Shown here one piece after another: positions 45,538-47,184 of a stretch of 47,184 nucleotides of DNA; the stretch's first letter is position 1, and each line of letters opens with the position of its first letter. The translations under genes and the position numbers were made by a program. Location: NCBI GenBank assembly GCA_024364805.1, contig CM044519.1:46675449-46722632 (forward strand). The letters are read 5' to 3'. The notes beneath the pieces are model-generated. The model did no database searches. It was not told where the DNA came from and saw only the letters and a list, made by a program, of their open reading frames with translations. The stretch is from Euprymna scolopes. Its lineage: Eukaryota; Mollusca; Cephalopoda; Sepiida; Sepiolidae.

Positions 45538-45783
45538 GAGAAATATGAAAGTAATTTGAGAAAATATTAGAGAATAAAATCTTGCGACATCTAGTGATCT
45601 TTACGGTAAATGAGTTTCATACCCAGACAAAACACAAGCTTTTTTCAATGTATTAGTTTTTTATGCGGATTTTATAATACTATCGAATTTGCGTAAACAT
45701 TAAAAAGGATAGTTTATTTTATCTATCTATAAATGTCTCTCAAATGTATTTGCTTGTAGATATCAGTGAAAAGACATATATAC

Positions 45784-45959
45784 CTGGGTCGGCCAACAAT
45801 CGCGTAATATTCGTTGAGAGCTTTCAAGTATTTCCGGAGTTCTTCTGGTGTTCTAAATTCTGAAGGTCGACTTGGGGGTGCGAGCAGGCTGTCTTGTGAT
45901 GAGACATTAATCGTCAATATCACAACGATAAGAAGGAAACCAATTAATGTTTTCTGCAT
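45784..45959 (-). CDS. NPF: Neuropeptide F precursor, first coding exon
   Basis: Encodes MQKTLIGFLLIVVILTINVS, a hydrophobic signal peptide with likely cleavage after Ser21. The mature peptide follows from Gln22, with the segments QDSLLAPPSRPSEF, TPEELRKYLKALNEYY and AIVGRP-R. The APPxRPxEF start, the amphipathic helix EELRKYLKALNEYY and the GRPR end are hallmarks of molluscan NPF, the invertebrate NPY relative, a secreted feeding and reproduction neuropeptide acting on G-protein-coupled receptors. Read on without splicing, the frame gives ...GRPRYICLF, but CAG|GTATAT at 45784/45783 is a textbook donor splitting the Arg codon in phase 2. With the exon at 44831-44762 the precursor is 81 residues, and the mature form is 39 residues ending in RF-amide. 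The N-terminal Gln could cyclise. No breaks are seen. Confidence 0.93.
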
Positions 45960-45995
45960 GTTGGAGATTAAAGCCCAAACACTTTCTTTCGGATG
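45960..45995 (-). other. NPF: NPF 5' UTR part of the first coding exon
   Basis: An acceptor-like GTTGTATCTTTCAG ends at 45996 on the minus strand, 36 nt before the ATG. This suggests a separate non-coding first exon further right, as is usual in NPY-family genes. The boundary is inferred from the pyrimidine tract and AG only. Confidence 0.6.
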
Positions 45996-46510
45996 CTGAA
46001 AGATACAACTATTAGAAAAACGTTGAAGAAAACAATTGTCTTGAAGCAGTAATTGTATTTATTTAAGGCAGAGAATTGGAAATACTATCCTGTGTTTATA
46101 TCTCAGCGAAAGCTGCAGTTATTACAATGCTACGTATTTTCCAACGCATTAATAGTCAAAAATAATACACTATTATATTTTTACTTAAGATTTCTACCCG
46201 TGCATATATTAAATATCAAGGCCGTGTGGATTGAGAATTGATTTTAATAAAAATGTTCACCTGACGACAATATGATAGAATTACCACAAAATAACTAGCT
46301 CATATATTAAAAAGTCATTTGAAGAAAAATTATGAACCTAACACTCGGCATCTGAATAGAAATAATCAACAAACTTGATCGATTGTCAAAATAAAAGAAG
46401 TTAAATAGTGGATATTTGTAAGGTTATTTTAAGCAAAAAGTGTACGTAGGTGTAGTTAAGTCACACCAAAGTCGAATCAATTATACGAATAAAACACCCT
46501 TGCAGCCACA

Positions 46511-46660
46511 GTGACAATGCTGTCACAAGAGGCGTTTCAGGTGGTCACAAGTTGTTATATAATAACAACCGAAAAGGATATCGAGGATCGTTGAAGACGG
46601 GTCCGAAAAATATCAACCGATCTAAATCCCGTGCCTACATTTACATTCTTAAGAACCAAT
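46511..46660 (-). promoter_or_regulatory. Candidate NPF promoter region
   Basis: Read on the minus strand: ATTGG (reverse of CCAAT) at 46660-46656, TTATATAAC at 46562-46554, then about 30 nt on the inverted repeat GTGACA-GCAT-TGTCAC (46526-46511). TATA and CCAAT elements on the right strand some 500-600 bp before the coding exon would suit a first-exon promoter, but AT-rich DNA gives TATA motifs by chance. Confidence 0.3.
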
Positions 46661-47150
46661 CAGCGCACCAACAATAAATATATATTGTTCTATTTTCATA
46701 TATCAGTGTTTCTTCATTCTTTAAACAAAGCAGAAATGCAAAATATGTTTCTGTAAACAATGAAAAGATACCTCTTAGATTAAATAAAGAGTTTCGTTAA
46801 AATGTCCGTACAGATTCCCGAGATCGACATAAAGACACCGAGTCGGAGGTTATATTAAGCAAAACGTTGGTATAATAACATTCAAGATGCGGAAAGCATA
46901 GACCAAATAATCCGGATATTACAAGCTGTTTTTACGAACTTTGGACTACTATGTCAATGCAATTTGATACATACATCGAAATTTCTAAGACAGAACAATT
47001 TCCGAATATGCAAATTAAGAAGACCTATCGTGTGTGTCCATGTTTCAATTTACTATATATCATCAGTATTACAAAATATTATTTTAACATAGCATGACAA
47101 AGCACGAACTCTTTTAGTGTTAAAATAGTTAAGATAGATATAATAACGTT

Positions 47151-47153
<3 letters not shown>
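46661..47153. other. AT-rich flank, nothing recognised
   Basis: No supported coding frame or repeat up to the terminal (TA)n. Confidence 0.5.

Positions 47154-47184
<31 letters not shown>
47154..47184. repeat. (TA)n microsatellite at the window edge
   Basis: At least 30 bp of TA repeats running off the end. Confidence 0.95.

Larger units (their letters stand above)
44832..45783 (-). other. NPF: NPF intron (952 bp, phase 2)
   Basis: The donor is CAG|GTATAT with GT at 45783-45782. The acceptor is TTTGTTTCAG ending at 44832. The intron contains the 10/20-bp minisatellite, a (TA)n tract and a piece of the Helitron H1-like repeat, so it is a repeat-laden host intron. Confidence 0.85.

Noticed and set aside
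45723-45783. NPF peptide ending in GRPRY followed by ICLFTDIYKQIHLRDIYR
   Set aside because: This tail is intron read-through. The donor site splits the Arg codon, and the exon at 44831 supplies Phe-Gly-Arg. No amidation Gly or basic site exists in the read-through.

Overview
The window looks like animal nuclear DNA from a mollusc, most likely a coleoid cephalopod of the octopus type. The basis is a molluscan-style neuropeptide F (NPF) precursor, a very high load of LINEs, SINEs, Helitron-like repeats and long (TA)n tracts, and sparse AT-rich intergenic sequence. Species cannot be fixed from sequence alone. There is no bacterial-style gene layout, operon or CRISPR array.

The only host protein gene I can support is on the minus strand at the right end. 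Exon one (45784-45995, ATG at 45959) encodes a signal peptide and nearly all of an NPF peptide. Read straight through, it seems to end in ...GRPRY, but that reading runs into an intron. A donor at 45783 splits the last Arg codon in phase 2, the position known for NPY/NPF genes. A small second exon at 44831-44762 restores ...GRPRF-G-R, a 19-residue C-flanking peptide and a stop. The whole 81-residue precursor is therefore present, with a 952-bp intron holding a Helitron-like fragment, a (TA)n tract and a 10/20-bp minisatellite.

Layout. 1-5000: Tx1-type LINE on the minus strand (ORF1, a small middle ORF, ORF2 endonuclease and reverse transcriptase), preceded by a chain of GC-rich hairpins. 5000-7790: AT-rich, with a 64-bp duplication and microsatellites. 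7790-10410: LINE 5' part and endonuclease (+), broken off against a Helitron-like right end at 10410. 10610-12183: a complete-looking non-autonomous Helitron (minus). 12729-13545: gap. 13546-14790: three head-to-tail Helitron-like units. 15631-15750: a degenerate 120-nt 5S rRNA copy. 16020-18660: LINE (minus). 18661-18931: minisatellites. 19500-19735: LINE piece. 20499-22640: RTE-type LINE (+). 22700-23110: ~57-bp minisatellite. 23355-24830: 18-bp minisatellite. 24830-27482: broken Ty3/Gypsy-type LTR element. 28075-29050: 31-bp minisatellite with a gap. 29060-32500: AT-rich, mostly unassigned. 32500-33070: LINE 3' end. 34677-35238: two tRNA-derived SINEs. 35331-36040: three copies of a repeat, one inverted. 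36775-37410: Helitron-like element. 38100-42120: two LINEs head to head. 42600-42836: second copy of the Helitron family seen at 10410. 44762-45995: NPF gene.

The genes do not form a pathway. The window is a neuropeptide gene in a repeat-dense neighbourhood. Most open reading frames are LINE remnants or open frames created by repeats whose period is a multiple of three.
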